Positions 43,629 through 52,272 of a stretch of DNA of 64,000 nucleotides are shown here, piece by piece. The notes under the pieces were generated by a model, which worked only from the letters and a program-made list of their open reading frames with translations, searched no databases and was not told the DNA's origin. The stretch comes from Nocardia asteroides (GTDB lineage Bacteria; Actinomycetota; Actinomycetes; Mycobacteriales; Mycobacteriaceae). The DNA lies in assembly GCA_019930625.1 (NCBI GenBank), contig CP082844.1:1426001-1490000 (forward strand). The letters run 5' to 3'. Position numbers and translations under genes: made by a program. Each line of letters starts with the position of its first letter. Positions within the stretch are counted from its first letter, which is position 1.

Positions 43629-43664
43629 GACAGTATCCTGTCATAATTGACAACATACTGTCAA
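43628..43664. promoter_or_regulatory. Double MarR-type operator
   Basis: TGACA-N6-TGTCA (43628-43643) and TTGACA-N6-TGTCAA (43647-43664) are two exact dyads whose centres are 20 bp apart, about two helical turns, so two dimers could bind one DNA face. TTGACA may also serve as -35 box for the DJ-1/MarR operon. Confidence 0.75.
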
Positions 43665-43734
43665 TCCTCGCAGCGCCGTCGAACGCCGGGTAGGAAGCAC
43701 GACGCCTGGGCGAACCGGGAACTACGCTGAGTGC

Positions 43735-44181
43735 ATGCGGATCTCGGTGGCGGCGGACGAGTGGGTCGGGGTGGCTCGGGAGCTGGTCGAGGAGCTGGGC
43801 AAGCGCGGCCACGAGATCGTGCCGCACGGCGCGCTATCGGACGAGGAACGCGACGACTGGGCGTGGGCCAGCGAAGCGGCGGCCCGCGACGTCGCCTCCG
43901 GCCGGGCCGATCAGGCCGTCGTTTGCTGCTGGACCGGTACCGGCGCCTCGATCGCGGCCAACAAGGTCGCCGGCGTCCGCGCCGCCCTCTGCGCGGACGC
44001 CTCGACCGCGGCAGGCGCCCGCACCTGGAACGACGCCAACGTCCTGGCCCTGAGTCTGCGTTCGACCTCCAGCGCCGAACTCCGCGAAATACTGGACGCG
44101 TGGTTCACGACCGAACCCAGCTCCGCCCCCGACGACCAGGCCAACATCGCCCATCTCGCCGAGATGGAACAGCGCTCCTGA
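43735..44181 (+). CDS. RpiB/LacA/LacB-type sugar-phosphate isomerase family protein
   Basis: Protein of 148 residues. The N-terminal RISVAADEWVGVARELVEEL and the CCWTGTGASIAANKVAGVRAALC segment (from Cys64/65) match the RpiB/LacAB fold, in which a cysteine near this site and the GTG loop bind sugar phosphate. It is more divergent than true ribose-5-phosphate isomerase B: the usual HYPD-like start is AADEW. It may have another isomerase role. Stands alone next to metZ, which is convergent. Confidence 0.78.
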   Translation: MRISVAADEWVGVARELVEELGKRGHEIVPHGALSDEERDDWAWASEAAARDVASGRADQAVVCCWTGTGASIAANKVAGVRAALCADASTAAGARTWNDANVLALSLRSTSSAELREILDAWFTTEPSSAPDDQANIAHLAEMEQRS

Positions 44182-44235
44182 CACGCCGCACAGCTGCCCG
44201 AGATTCCCCTGACCCCTTGCCCGCGCGCGGCGGGA

Positions 44236-45450
44236 TCAGGAGAGGGCGTGCTCGAGATCGGCGAGGAGGTCTTCGACGTCTTCCAAGCCCACCGAGATAC
44301 GGACGACGCCGTCGGTCAGGCCGATGGTGGCCCTGCCTTCGGGGCCCATGGCGCGGTGCGTGGTGGTCGCCGGGTGCGTGATCAGGGTCTTGGCGTCACC
44401 GAGGTTGTTGGAGATATCGACCACGCGCAACCGGTTGAGAACTTCGAAAGCGCGCTTCTTCGCCTCGTGCTCGGGGGCGTTGAGCTCGAAGGTAACCACG
44501 GTGCCGCCCGCGCTCATCTGGCTGGTGGCCAGGGCATACTGCGGATGCGACGCCAAGAACGGGTAGCGCACCCAGCTGACCGCCTGATGATCTTCCAGGA
44601 AGCGGGCGATACGCAGGGCGGCCTCCGCCGAATGGCCTACCCGCAGCGGCATCGTCTCGAGGCCCTTGAGCAGCGTCCACGCGTTGAAGGGGCTCAGCGC
44701 GGGGCCGGTATGACGCATCAGCGTTTTCACCGGACCGTCGATGTAGTCCTTCGCGCCCAGGATCGCCCCGCCGAGCACCCGGCCCTGCCCATCGATGTGC
44801 TTGGTGCCCGAGTAGACCACCACGTCGGCGCCGAGCTCGAAGCCGCGTTGCAGCAGCGGAGTGGCGAACACGTTGTCGAGCACGACTTTCGCGCCCGCCG
44901 CGTGCGCCAGCTCGGTCACCCGGCGCACATCGACCAAGGTCTGCATCGGATTGGCCGGCGTCTCGAAGAACACCGCCTGGGTGGGCACCGACAGCGCCTG
45001 CTCCCACTGGTCGAGGTCCTCGCCGTCGACGAAGACGGTCTCCACGCCCCAGCGCGGCAGGATCTCGTTGCACACCACGAAGCACGAGCCGAACAGGCTG
45101 CGCGCGGCGACGAGCCGGTCACCCGCCTTCAGCAGCGCGCCCAGCGCGGTGAACACCGCGGACATGCCACTCGCGGTCGCGAAGCACGCTTCGGCGCCGT
45201 CGATCAGGCGCATCCGCTCCTCGAACATGGCCACCGTCGGGTTGCCGTAGCGGGAGTAGACGAAGTGCTCGACCTCGCCGGTGAACGCGGCCTCGGCGGC
45301 CTCGGCGCTCTCGTAGACGAAGCCGGAGGTCAGATAGAGCGCCTCGGCGGTCTCCTCGAAACCGGAGCGCCGCAGCCCGCCGCGCACGCCCAGCGTCGCG
45401 GGGCCGACGCCGTCGGGCAGCGGCTTGTCGAACGCGCCGCCGGTGATCAC
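44236..45450 (-). CDS. metZ: O-succinylhomoserine sulfhydrylase
   Basis: PLP enzyme of 404 residues that makes homocysteine directly from an activated homoserine and sulfide. The Cys/Met metabolism family is clear from YSRYGNPTVAMFEERM, GGMSA-type ATASGMSAVFTAL, and VVYSGTKHIDGQGR with the PLP lysine. The GTG at 45450 overlaps the rhodanese stop (GTGA). Gene order equals Rv0390-Rv0391. Expression should fall when SAM is high, via the SAM-IV riboswitch ahead of the rhodanese gene. Confidence 0.93.
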   Translation of the reverse strand: MITGGAFDKPLPDGVGPATLGVRGGLRRSGFEETAEALYLTSGFVYESAEAAEAAFTGEVEHFVYSRYGNPTVAMFEERMRLIDGAEACFATASGMSAVFTALGALLKAGDRLVAARSLFGSCFVVCNEILPRWGVETVFVDGEDLDQWEQALSVPTQAVFFETPANPMQTLVDVRRVTELAHAAGAKVVLDNVFATPLLQRGFELGADVVVYSGTKHIDGQGRVLGGAILGAKDYIDGPVKTLMRHTGPALSPFNAWTLLKGLETMPLRVGHSAEAALRIARFLEDHQAVSWVRYPFLASHPQYALATSQMSAGGTVVTFELNAPEHEAKKRAFEVLNRLRVVDISNNLGDAKTLITHPATTTHRAMGPEGRATIGLTDGVVRISVGLEDVEDLLADLEHALS

Positions 45451-45863
45451 GACTGCCGCCAGGGCAGTCCGAGGGCGCGCCAGCCGGCGCCGCCGCGATG
45501 CCCGAATTCGTCGAGAGGGCCTTCGAAGCCCTCGAGCACGTTGTAAGAGGTGCGGTAGCCCGCCGACGTGGCGGCGATCGCCGCGCCCACCGAACGCTGA
45601 CCGGAGCGACAGAGGAAGACGACGGGGGCCTCGGGGTCGTGGCCGTCGAGCGCCTGCTTCAAATGCTCGACGAAGGCCTCGTTGCGGGCGCCCGTGGAAT
45701 CGACCCACTCGATCAGCACGGTCGGCCGTTCGATCGAACTCGTGTCGGGGACGCCGACGAACTTCCATTCCGCTTCTGTCCGCACGTCCACGAGGACGGC
45801 GCCGGGATTGTCCCGCAACAGTTCCCATGCCTGCTGCGGAGTGATGTCACCGGCATAACTCAT
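45447..45863 (-). CDS. Rhodanese-like sulfurtransferase
   Basis: Single-domain rhodanese of 138 residues. The active loop is CRSGQRS, with the persulfide cysteine and arginine in the C-x4-R form. The N-terminal ITPQQAWELLRDNPGAVLVDVRTEAEW is the standard rhodanese opening. The ATG at 45863 has AGGAGG 5 nt upstream. As the first gene before metZ it probably supplies or handles sulfane sulfur for homocysteine synthesis. Confidence 0.9.
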   Translation of the reverse strand: MSYAGDITPQQAWELLRDNPGAVLVDVRTEAEWKFVGVPDTSSIERPTVLIEWVDSTGARNEAFVEHLKQALDGHDPEAPVVFLCRSGQRSVGAAIAATSAGYRTSYNVLEGFEGPLDEFGHRGGAGWRALGLPWRQS

Positions 45864-45910
45864 GTGCACCTCCTGCGAATCCGCACTTGCCGCGCCCGGG
45901 ACCGAGGCGC

Positions 45911-45997
45911 CGCCAGGTCGTCACCCGGAGCACCCCACCGCGGAGGAGGGTTGCCGACCAGTAATGCCGGGGCTTGACACTGGTTCTCATGACCTTC
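45911..45997 (-). promoter_or_regulatory. SAM-IV riboswitch upstream of the rhodanese-metZ operon
   Basis: The minus strand carries, in order, GGTCATGAG, CAGTGTCAAGCCCCGGC, CTGGTCGGCAACCCTCC, CGCGGTGGGGTGCTCCGGG and TGACGACC. This is the conserved series of the actinobacterial SAM-IV aptamer, with GGTC/GACC closing the outer helix. It ends about 48 nt before the rhodanese ATG, where it could hide the AGGAGG. Identified by recall of the family consensus. Confidence 0.87.
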
Positions 45998-46057
45998 GAC
46001 TGAGATTGCACCGACCCGGGTCATCGTGTCAAACGATGGCTCACACTGCGGGAACGC

Positions 46058-46507
46058 TCAGGTGCAGACCAGCCACTTGTCGCCGGATCTGGTGAGAATC
46101 CAGGTGGAGGTGGCCGCCCTGCCGTCCACCGTCGTGGTGACGGTCGCCTTGCCCCGGTCGCCGTCCACCATCGGCGGGTCGATTTTCGCGATCTCGACGG
46201 GCTTTCCGGCGCCGTCCTGTCCCGCCAGGGGCGAGCGGTCGGCGTCGAATCCTTGGCACGCGGTGCCGGGCGGCGGCACGATGTCGCTCCGGTTGGAGCC
46301 GTCGACGAAGTTGCGCACGGCCGCCACGATGCGGTCGGCTTCTGTGACATTTTTCTCAGCGGGCGACAGCACGCCACCGAGCACGATCGCGATCAGCACG
46401 ATCACCGCGACCACCGCTGCCGCGACGAACGGGGCCGCGGAGCGCTTGTCGGTCTGATCGACCCGGATGATCTCGTCCTCGCCCGCGGTCGGCTGCTGTT
46501 CGGTCAT
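46058..46507 (-). CDS. Single-pass membrane protein with an extracytoplasmic domain
   Basis: Hypothetical protein of 149 residues. A polar cytoplasmic N-terminus (~25 residues) is followed by one transmembrane helix (AAPFVAAAVVAVIVLIAIVL) and an extracytoplasmic domain of ~100 residues with two cysteines, ending TSTWILTRSGDKWLVCT. That ending resembles the NTF2-like lumenal domains of many mycobacterial proteins that carry a similar single helix. The ATG at 46507 is the likely start. Role unknown; divergent from fprA. Confidence 0.7.
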   Translation of the reverse strand: MTEQQPTAGEDEIIRVDQTDKRSAAPFVAAAVVAVIVLIAIVLGGVLSPAEKNVTEADRIVAAVRNFVDGSNRSDIVPPPGTACQGFDADRSPLAGQDGAGKPVEIAKIDPPMVDGDRGKATVTTTVDGRAATSTWILTRSGDKWLVCT

Positions 46508-46887
46508 GGCTCGATGATCCCTGGTCGGCGCCGGTATCGAGCGCTCGGCCCCCGGCTCGAGACAGTGGCGGCGCGGACCAGCTGCGGGCGGGGCGCGATA
46601 GGCGGCGCGGGAGCGGGTAAGCGAGGAATGTGACATGCGATGGCATCCGCCGAGTTCACGCACCGACGCGGGGCGGTATGGACCATCCCGATAGAATCGC
46701 GGGACGGCGGCCTGCTGTCATAGCGAATCGGCAGCTCATCGCCGCGGCGAACGGAGCACCGTGCAGCCACGAGCCGGCAACGCCGGCGTCCGCACCGGAC
46801 GGGTGCGACCGAGCCGGTGCGTCAACTTAGCCTAAGCTAAGCCCAGACGTCATTTATTGTTTCGACCATAAAGGTGCGCGTAAAGAG
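46508..46887. other. Divergent promoter region of the membrane protein and fprA
   Basis: This 380-bp space has no supported gene. It holds the iron-box-like site at 46827-46840 and, between it and fprA, an AT-rich stretch (CATTTATTGTTTCGACCATAA) that should contain the fprA promoter. Confidence 0.5.
46827..46840 (+). promoter_or_regulatory. IdeR/DtxR-like iron box before fprA
   Basis: TTAGCCTAAGCTAA matches the last 14 positions of the mycobacterial iron-box consensus at 12 of 14; the preceding five bases fit poorly. It lies 47 bp upstream of the fprA start. Iron control is plausible but not strong. Confidence 0.5.
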
Positions 46888-48351
46888 ATGACCGAACAGA
46901 GTGAAGTATCGGATGGCGGTGTGCGCGAGCCCTCCGTGGTGACGCAGGCTTCCTCCTCCGGGCCTGACGCGCACACCGCGAGGACCCGCCCGCTGCGCAT
47001 CGCGATCGTGGGCGCCGGGCCGGCTGGGATCTACGCCGCCGACGCGTTGATGAAGTCCGATGCGGAGGTGAGCATCGACCTGTTCGAGCGCATGCCCGCG
47101 CCGTTCGGGTTGATCCGCTACGGCGTCGCGCCCGACCACCCGCGGATCAAGGGCATCATCACCGCCCTGCACAAGGTGCTGGACAAGCCGCAGGTCCGCC
47201 TGCTCGGCAACATCGACTACGGCACCGACATCACTCTCGACGACCTGCGGGCCTTCTACGACGCGGTGATCTTCTCCACCGGCGCCAACGCCGACCGGGC
47301 GCTGCCCATCCCCGGCATCGATCTCGACGGCTCCTTCGGCGCCGCCGACTTCGTCTCCTGGTACGACGGCCACCCCGACGTCCCCCGCACCTGGCCCCTG
47401 GACGCGGAGAAGGTCGCGGTCCTCGGCGTCGGCAACGTCGCGCTCGACGTCGCCCGCGTGCTGGCCAAGACCGGCGACGAGCTGCTGCCCACCGAGATCC
47501 CGCCGAACGTCTACAAGGGCCTGAAGGAGAACAAGGCCGTCGAGGTCCACGTCTTCGGCCGCCGCGGACCCGCCCAGGCCAAGTTCACCCCGCTGGAACT
47601 GCGCGAGCTCGACCACTCCCCCACCATCGAAGTCATCGTCGACCCCGAGGACATCGACTACGACGAGGGCTCCGAAGCCGCGCGCCGTCATTCCAAGCAG
47701 GTCGACATGGTCGCCAACACCCTCGAGCAGTGGGCCATCCGCGACGTCGGCAACCGGCCGCACAAACTGTTCCTGCACTTCTTCGAATCCCCCGCCGAAG
47801 TGCTCGGCGAGAACGGCAAGGTCGTCGGCCTGCGCACCGAGCGCACCCAGCTCGACGGCACCGGCAACGTCAAGGGCACCGGCGTGTTCAAGGACTGGGA
47901 CGTGCAGGCGGTGTACCGCGCCGTCGGCTACCTGTCGCAGAACCTGACCCAGCTGCCGTTCGACGACCAGGCGGGCACCGTGCCGAACGAGGCGGGTCGC
48001 GTGATCGCCGACGAGAACGCCGACGGCGCCGAGCGCTACCTGCCCGCCACCTACGTCACCGGCTGGATCAAGCGCGGCCCGGTCGGCCTGATCGGCCACA
48101 CCAAGGGCGACGCCAACGAGACCATCGCCTGCCTGCTGGACGACGCTCCCGGCTTCGCCCCGGCCGAGCGACCCGAGCCCGAGGCCGTCACCGAGTTCCT
48201 GGAGAGCAAGGGCATTCCGTTCACCACCTGGGCAGGCTGGTACCGCCTCGACGCGCACGAACGCTCGCTCGGCGAGCCGGAGGGCCGCGAGCGGGTCAAG
48301 GTCGTCGAGCGCGAGGACATGCTGCGCGCCAGCGAGCCGCACAAGGTCTGA
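46888..48351 (+). CDS. fprA: NADPH-ferredoxin reductase FprA type
   Basis: FAD enzyme of 487 residues of the adrenodoxin-reductase family, passing electrons from NADPH to ferredoxins that serve P450s and other iron-sulfur enzymes. IAIVGAGPAGIYAADAL (near 38-54) is the FAD motif, VAVLGVGNVALDVARVL the NADP motif, and YVTGWIKRGPVGLIGHTKGDA the C-terminal signature. An extra ~35 polar residues precede the FAD motif compared with mycobacterial FprA. A possible iron box lies upstream, which would fit ferredoxin metabolism. Confidence 0.92.
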   Translation: MTEQSEVSDGGVREPSVVTQASSSGPDAHTARTRPLRIAIVGAGPAGIYAADALMKSDAEVSIDLFERMPAPFGLIRYGVAPDHPRIKGIITALHKVLDKPQVRLLGNIDYGTDITLDDLRAFYDAVIFSTGANADRALPIPGIDLDGSFGAADFVSWYDGHPDVPRTWPLDAEKVAVLGVGNVALDVARVLAKTGDELLPTEIPPNVYKGLKENKAVEVHVFGRRGPAQAKFTPLELRELDHSPTIEVIVDPEDIDYDEGSEAARRHSKQVDMVANTLEQWAIRDVGNRPHKLFLHFFESPAEVLGENGKVVGLRTERTQLDGTGNVKGTGVFKDWDVQAVYRAVGYLSQNLTQLPFDDQAGTVPNEAGRVIADENADGAERYLPATYVTGWIKRGPVGLIGHTKGDANETIACLLDDAPGFAPAERPEPEAVTEFLESKGIPFTTWAGWYRLDAHERSLGEPEGRERVKVVEREDMLRASEPHKV

Positions 48352-48435
48352 TCACACCGCGGTGACCGACGCCGCTGCCACCGCCGCACCCCCGCTGTGG
48401 CAGCGGAAATTCCGACACTGAGGCATTCTGTACAA

Positions 48436-49311
48436 GTGTTCGATGCCCACCTGCACATCTTCGACCCGCGGTTTCCGCTGGCCGAGAACGAGGGCTACCT
48501 GCCCGATCCGTTCACCATCGCCGATTACCGCAAGCGCATGTCGCGATACGACATCGGAGGCGGCGCGGTGGTCAGCGGGTCGTTCCAGGGCACGGACCAG
48601 AGTTATTTGAAGGCCGCCCTCGCCGAACTCGGCGAGGGCTGGGTCGGCGTCACCCGGCTCGATCTGGACGCCACCGACGAGGAGATCCTCGAACTGGACC
48701 GGGTAGGTGTGCGCGCGCTGCGGTTCAACCTCAAGCGCGCGGCCACCGACATCACCGGGATGACGTTGCAGGCGCTGCGCGCCTACGAGCTGGCAGGCTG
48801 GCACGTCGAGGTCTACATCGACGGCACCATGCTGGCTTCGCTGCAACCGGTCATCTCCAAGCTGCCCGCGCTGTCGGTCGACCACCTGGGCATGTCCGCG
48901 GAAGGCGTGCCCTTCCTGCTCGATCTCGTCGACCGCGGAGCCAAGGTCAAAGCGACGGGTTTCGGCCGGGTCGCGATGAACGTCGCCGACACGCTGCGCC
49001 GTATCCACGCGGTGAATCCCGAAGCGTTGATGTTCGGCACCGATCTGCCCGGCACCCGAGCCGGACGCCCGTTCCGGGACTCGGACGTCGATCTGCTCTG
49101 TGATGTGGTGGGCACCGACATGCACGCGGTGCTGGAGGACAACGCCCGCGCGTTCTACCGGCTTCCGGCCCGGGAGCGCACCGTCAGCGACGATCCCGCC
49201 CCCACGCTGCCGCTGTACCGCCCGGAACCGCCGACTCTCCGGCTGCACCGCGACGAACTCCCGGGAAGCCGTGCGGGAGACACCATTCCGTTCCCCGCCA
49301 TCGATCGGTAG
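48436..49311 (+). CDS. Amidohydrolase-like TIM-barrel protein
   Basis: Protein of 291 residues from the amidohydrolase-2 / dicarboxylic lactonase class. VFDAHLHIFDPRFPL carries the HxH metal motif at the N-terminus, with SVDHLGMSAEGVPF and LMFGTDLPGTR (the barrel Asp) further on. The GTG at 48436 is chosen because it begins exactly at the conserved strand, with a CATTCT box 6 nt before it; a GTG at 48397 adds 13 residues. The last ~50 residues are proline-rich. Substrate unknown. Its stop is 3 bp from the convergent DUF456 gene. Confidence 0.8.
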   Translation: MFDAHLHIFDPRFPLAENEGYLPDPFTIADYRKRMSRYDIGGGAVVSGSFQGTDQSYLKAALAELGEGWVGVTRLDLDATDEEILELDRVGVRALRFNLKRAATDITGMTLQALRAYELAGWHVEVYIDGTMLASLQPVISKLPALSVDHLGMSAEGVPFLLDLVDRGAKVKATGFGRVAMNVADTLRRIHAVNPEALMFGTDLPGTRAGRPFRDSDVDLLCDVVGTDMHAVLEDNARAFYRLPARERTVSDDPAPTLPLYRPEPPTLRLHRDELPGSRAGDTIPFPAIDR

Positions 49312-49314
49312 CGC

Positions 49315-49812
49315 TCAGACGGCGAAGACGCCGACGATCCAGACACCGATGGCCAGCAGCGCGCCGAAGAGCTCGATCAGGATGGACAGGCCGACGCCCT
49401 TCAGCGCGTGTACCGTCGCTTGCCAGGCCTGCTGGTTGACGCGCAGCCGCTGGAGTTCCGAAAGGTACACGCCCAGCACGAAACCGATGAACAGGCCGAC
49501 CACCGGAATGACGAAGAAGCCGACGACGCCGAGGATCGCGCCGAGCAGGACCGCTCGGTTGGACACTCCCGCGTCCTTCATCTTGCGCCCCGGCCAGGTG
49601 TATTTGACGACCCCGGAGAGCACCAGCAGCAGCGTGCTGATCGCGAAAACCGTCCAGGCCGTGGCCCCTCCGGTCAGAAAGGCCCAGACGGCGATCGCGG
49701 CGAAGATCAGGATGACGCCCGGCAGGATCGGGACGACGATCCCGACGAGGCCGACCAGAATCGCGAGGGCGGCGAGAAGGGTGTACCACCCCTGATCAGA
49801 GAGCGCTTCCAC
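49315..49812 (-). CDS. DUF456-family membrane protein
   Basis: Integral membrane protein of 165 residues with four to five predicted helices and the glycine-rich centre AVLLGAILGVVGFFVIPVVG followed by LFIGFVLGVYLSEL, the mark of DUF456. The function of the family is unknown. It is transcribed alone; its start is 53 bp from the end of the hydrolase gene upstream on the same strand. Confidence 0.85.
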   Translation of the reverse strand: MEALSDQGWYTLLAALAILVGLVGIVVPILPGVILIFAAIAVWAFLTGGATAWTVFAISTLLLVLSGVVKYTWPGRKMKDAGVSNRAVLLGAILGVVGFFVIPVVGLFIGFVLGVYLSELQRLRVNQQAWQATVHALKGVGLSILIELFGALLAIGVWIVGVFAV

Positions 49813-49865
49813 ACGTGCAGCCTATAGTGGCCTGCCCCGCCGAGCCGTCATGAGATTCCGCCCGC

Positions 49866-50669
49866 TCAGAGGAACTCGGCGAGTGCTTCGTTGAAGCGCT
49901 CCGGTTCCTCCGAGAACGGCGCATGACCGCTGTGCTCGAAGCGCACCGCCTTCGCGTTCGGCAATCGCGCCGCGAGCCATTCGTCGAGCGGACCGGGGAA
50001 GATCTTGCTCTGCGCGCCGTAGATCAGCAGTGCGGGCACGGTGACCTGGGGCAGGACCTGCCGGAAGTCCGCGAAGGCCATGTCGTACCAGATGGCGCAG
50101 GCCGCCGCGGTCGGCGTTTTCGCCGTCTCCGCGTACACCGCGTCGATCACCTCCGGTGGCGGGGTGTCGGCGAAGCATGCCGCGATGAACGGCTTGATCA
50201 CCGACGGCCGCGCATGCTTCACCGCTTGCACGAAAACCGCGAGATCGCTCTGGGAGTAGCCGCCCTGGAGCGGAAAGTCCCAGCCCGGCGCGTCGAGAAA
50301 CCGCGGCGACTGGTCCACGAAAACCACCGAATCCAGCAGCTCGCAATCGAACTGCTGGATGTAGGCGAGGATCACCGCGGTGCCCATCGACCAGCCGACC
50401 AAGCACACGTCCTCGAGCGAGAGGTGTTCGAGCAGACTGCGGATGTCCCGTGCGTACTGCGCGAGGGTGTGCCCGTCGTCGGTCTTCCCGGAGGCGCCGT
50501 GCCCGCGAAGGTCGAGATTGATCACCCGATTTCGCTCTGCCAGGGCGGGCACGTTCTGCGCCCAGAAGGTGGTGTTCATGGTCCATCCGTGGATGAGCAC
50601 GACCGGCCGCCCGGCCCCGTGATCCTCGTAGTACATCGGCACACCATCGGGCAGTTCGAAGTACGGCAT
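49866..50669 (-). CDS. Alpha/beta hydrolase
   Basis: Hydrolase of 267 residues in the haloperoxidase/esterase class. LIHGWTMNTTFW holds the oxyanion loop, LVGWSMGTAV the nucleophile serine, and EHSGHAPFSEEPERFNEAL the catalytic histidine. The ATG at 50669 (MPYFELPDG) has GGAGG 6 nt upstream. It is divergent from the GAF-domain regulator, which is therefore its likely controller. Substrate unknown. Confidence 0.87.
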   Translation of the reverse strand: MPYFELPDGVPMYYEDHGAGRPVVLIHGWTMNTTFWAQNVPALAERNRVINLDLRGHGASGKTDDGHTLAQYARDIRSLLEHLSLEDVCLVGWSMGTAVILAYIQQFDCELLDSVVFVDQSPRFLDAPGWDFPLQGGYSQSDLAVFVQAVKHARPSVIKPFIAACFADTPPPEVIDAVYAETAKTPTAAACAIWYDMAFADFRQVLPQVTVPALLIYGAQSKIFPGPLDEWLAARLPNAKAVRFEHSGHAPFSEEPERFNEALAEFL

Positions 50670-50883
50670 CGACAACCTCCAGTCCACGAGCAACGGTTTC
50701 GCACACGATGGCGCGCATTCGTCGCCGTGGAAAGGCGCCGGTCGGGGGTTGCATCAACGTTGCAGCGCAGCGCGACTCGTTGTCAGGGCGACGGCGCGGT
50801 CCTTAGTCTGGTCCCGACGCCGGGACGTCTCCGGGCGGTAGGACACCGCGGCCGATCCGAATACCACGAGGCACACGCTTTTG

Positions 50884-52134
50884 GTGACAAGGCAGACACA
50901 CTCGACGCGTGCGGACGTGCGCGCCTCATGGGATCGCGCCCGAGGTCGCGGCCTGCATCCGGACCGGCATCTCCCCGAGGTCGGCCTGACCGACGACGAG
51001 GTGCGCACCTGGCGCAGGAATCATCGGATGGCCTCCGTTTGGCCGGTCCTGTTCGCGAGCCTCGAGGGCGCCGCGTTCGAACCGGGCCACGTGCTGTTCG
51101 GCGCCGACGCGGACGGGCATCTGCTGTGGGTGCAGGGCGATCCCGCGACCAGACGAGCGGCGGGACGAGCCAATCTCGTCCCCGGAGCGCGCTGGCACGA
51201 GACCGAAGCGGGGACCAACGGCGTTGGCACCGCTCTGGCGCTGGGGCGCGCGTTCCAAGTCCGCGGCACCGAGCACTACCTGTCGGTCGCCGCGGACTTC
51301 ACCTGCTCGGCAGCCCCCATCAGGGATCCCGTGGGCGGCGCGGTGATCGGCGTCGTCGACGTCACCTGCCGACTGCGCGACACGAATGCCCTGGCGTTGC
51401 CTCTGGTCACGGCGGCGGCGCGGCTGGCCGAGGCGCATCTTCGTTCGCTCACCTGGCGGCATGACGCTGAGATACGGACCCGCTACCTCGATCGTGTCCT
51501 CAGCCGGCTCGGCGACCGTGGCGCCCTGCTGTCACACGACGGCCGGCTGTTGCACGCGTCGCCTCGCGGCTGGCTGCCCGACGTCTGGCCCGCACCACTG
51601 GTCGAGGGCGAAACCGAACTGCCCGACGGTCGTCGCGTGGTGCTCGAAAGGCTCGCGCCGGGCGGACCGTTCTCGGTCTGCGCTCTGGCGGGCAGCGTTT
51701 CGGGCGAACGGGCGCCGCGCGTGAGCACACTGGGCCGCGCCCGCGCCCTGTTGTGGATGGACGGCGTCGTCCATGAACTCAGTCCTCGGCACAGCGAGCT
51801 GGTGGTTCTGCTGCTCGACAATCCCGATGGACTGACCGCGGCGCTGTTGGCCGAAGAGCTGTACGGGACCGGCGGAAAGGCGGTGACGGTACGCGCGGAA
51901 CTGGCCCGGCTCCGGCGAATCGTCGGATATCGCCTGGTATCGGACCCGTATCGTCTCGACCCGCGAATCCGCGCCGACTTCCGTCAGGTGGAGGACGGTC
52001 TCGGGCAGGAATCGGTCAGCGAACTCCGCAGCCGATATCCGGGTCCCTTGCTGCCCGGCTCCCAGGCACCCGGCATCCGGAGAATTCGACATCGGTTGGA
52101 CAACCGGCTGGCATCCTTCGGTCCTGCTCGGTAG
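50884..52134 (+). CDS. GAF-domain transcriptional regulator
   Basis: Regulator of 416 residues. The N-terminal part resembles the sensor region of AcoR-like proteins: ADVRASWDRARGRGL, then a GAF domain (~40-185) with GARWHETEAGTNGVGTALA. There is no sigma-54 AAA domain; instead the C-terminus (about 290-365) holds a winged-helix-like segment (LTAALLAEELYGTGGKAVTV, then RAELARLRRIVGYRLVSDPY). This layout occurs in actinobacteria beside oxidoreductase and hydrolase genes. The GTG at 50884 is used, although a TTG immediately before it is possible. Divergent from the hydrolase. Confidence 0.8.
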   Translation: MTRQTHSTRADVRASWDRARGRGLHPDRHLPEVGLTDDEVRTWRRNHRMASVWPVLFASLEGAAFEPGHVLFGADADGHLLWVQGDPATRRAAGRANLVPGARWHETEAGTNGVGTALALGRAFQVRGTEHYLSVAADFTCSAAPIRDPVGGAVIGVVDVTCRLRDTNALALPLVTAAARLAEAHLRSLTWRHDAEIRTRYLDRVLSRLGDRGALLSHDGRLLHASPRGWLPDVWPAPLVEGETELPDGRRVVLERLAPGGPFSVCALAGSVSGERAPRVSTLGRARALLWMDGVVHELSPRHSELVVLLLDNPDGLTAALLAEELYGTGGKAVTVRAELARLRRIVGYRLVSDPYRLDPRIRADFRQVEDGLGQESVSELRSRYPGPLLPGSQAPGIRRIRHRLDNRLASFGPAR

Positions 52135-52272
52135 TGCCGGCTTCCGGCGGATGGCGTCTCGCGATTCCCAGTGGTGAGGACCGCGCGGTGAAATCGAGCG
52201 GCACAATCGATCTCGGCAACAGCGCTGGTTGAGGGGCGTGCCGGATGGGCGTGTGGGCATGCGGAGGTGGTC

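Noticed and set aside
44248..45546. Forward open frame (432 codons) opposite metZ and rhodanese
   Set aside because: Antisense shadow of two clear enzymes; the composition is non-protein-like and no family is seen.
50755..50762. CAACGTTG palindrome between the hydrolase and GAF regulator as an operator
   Set aside because: An 8-bp dyad alone is expected by chance at this density and has no second copy nearby.
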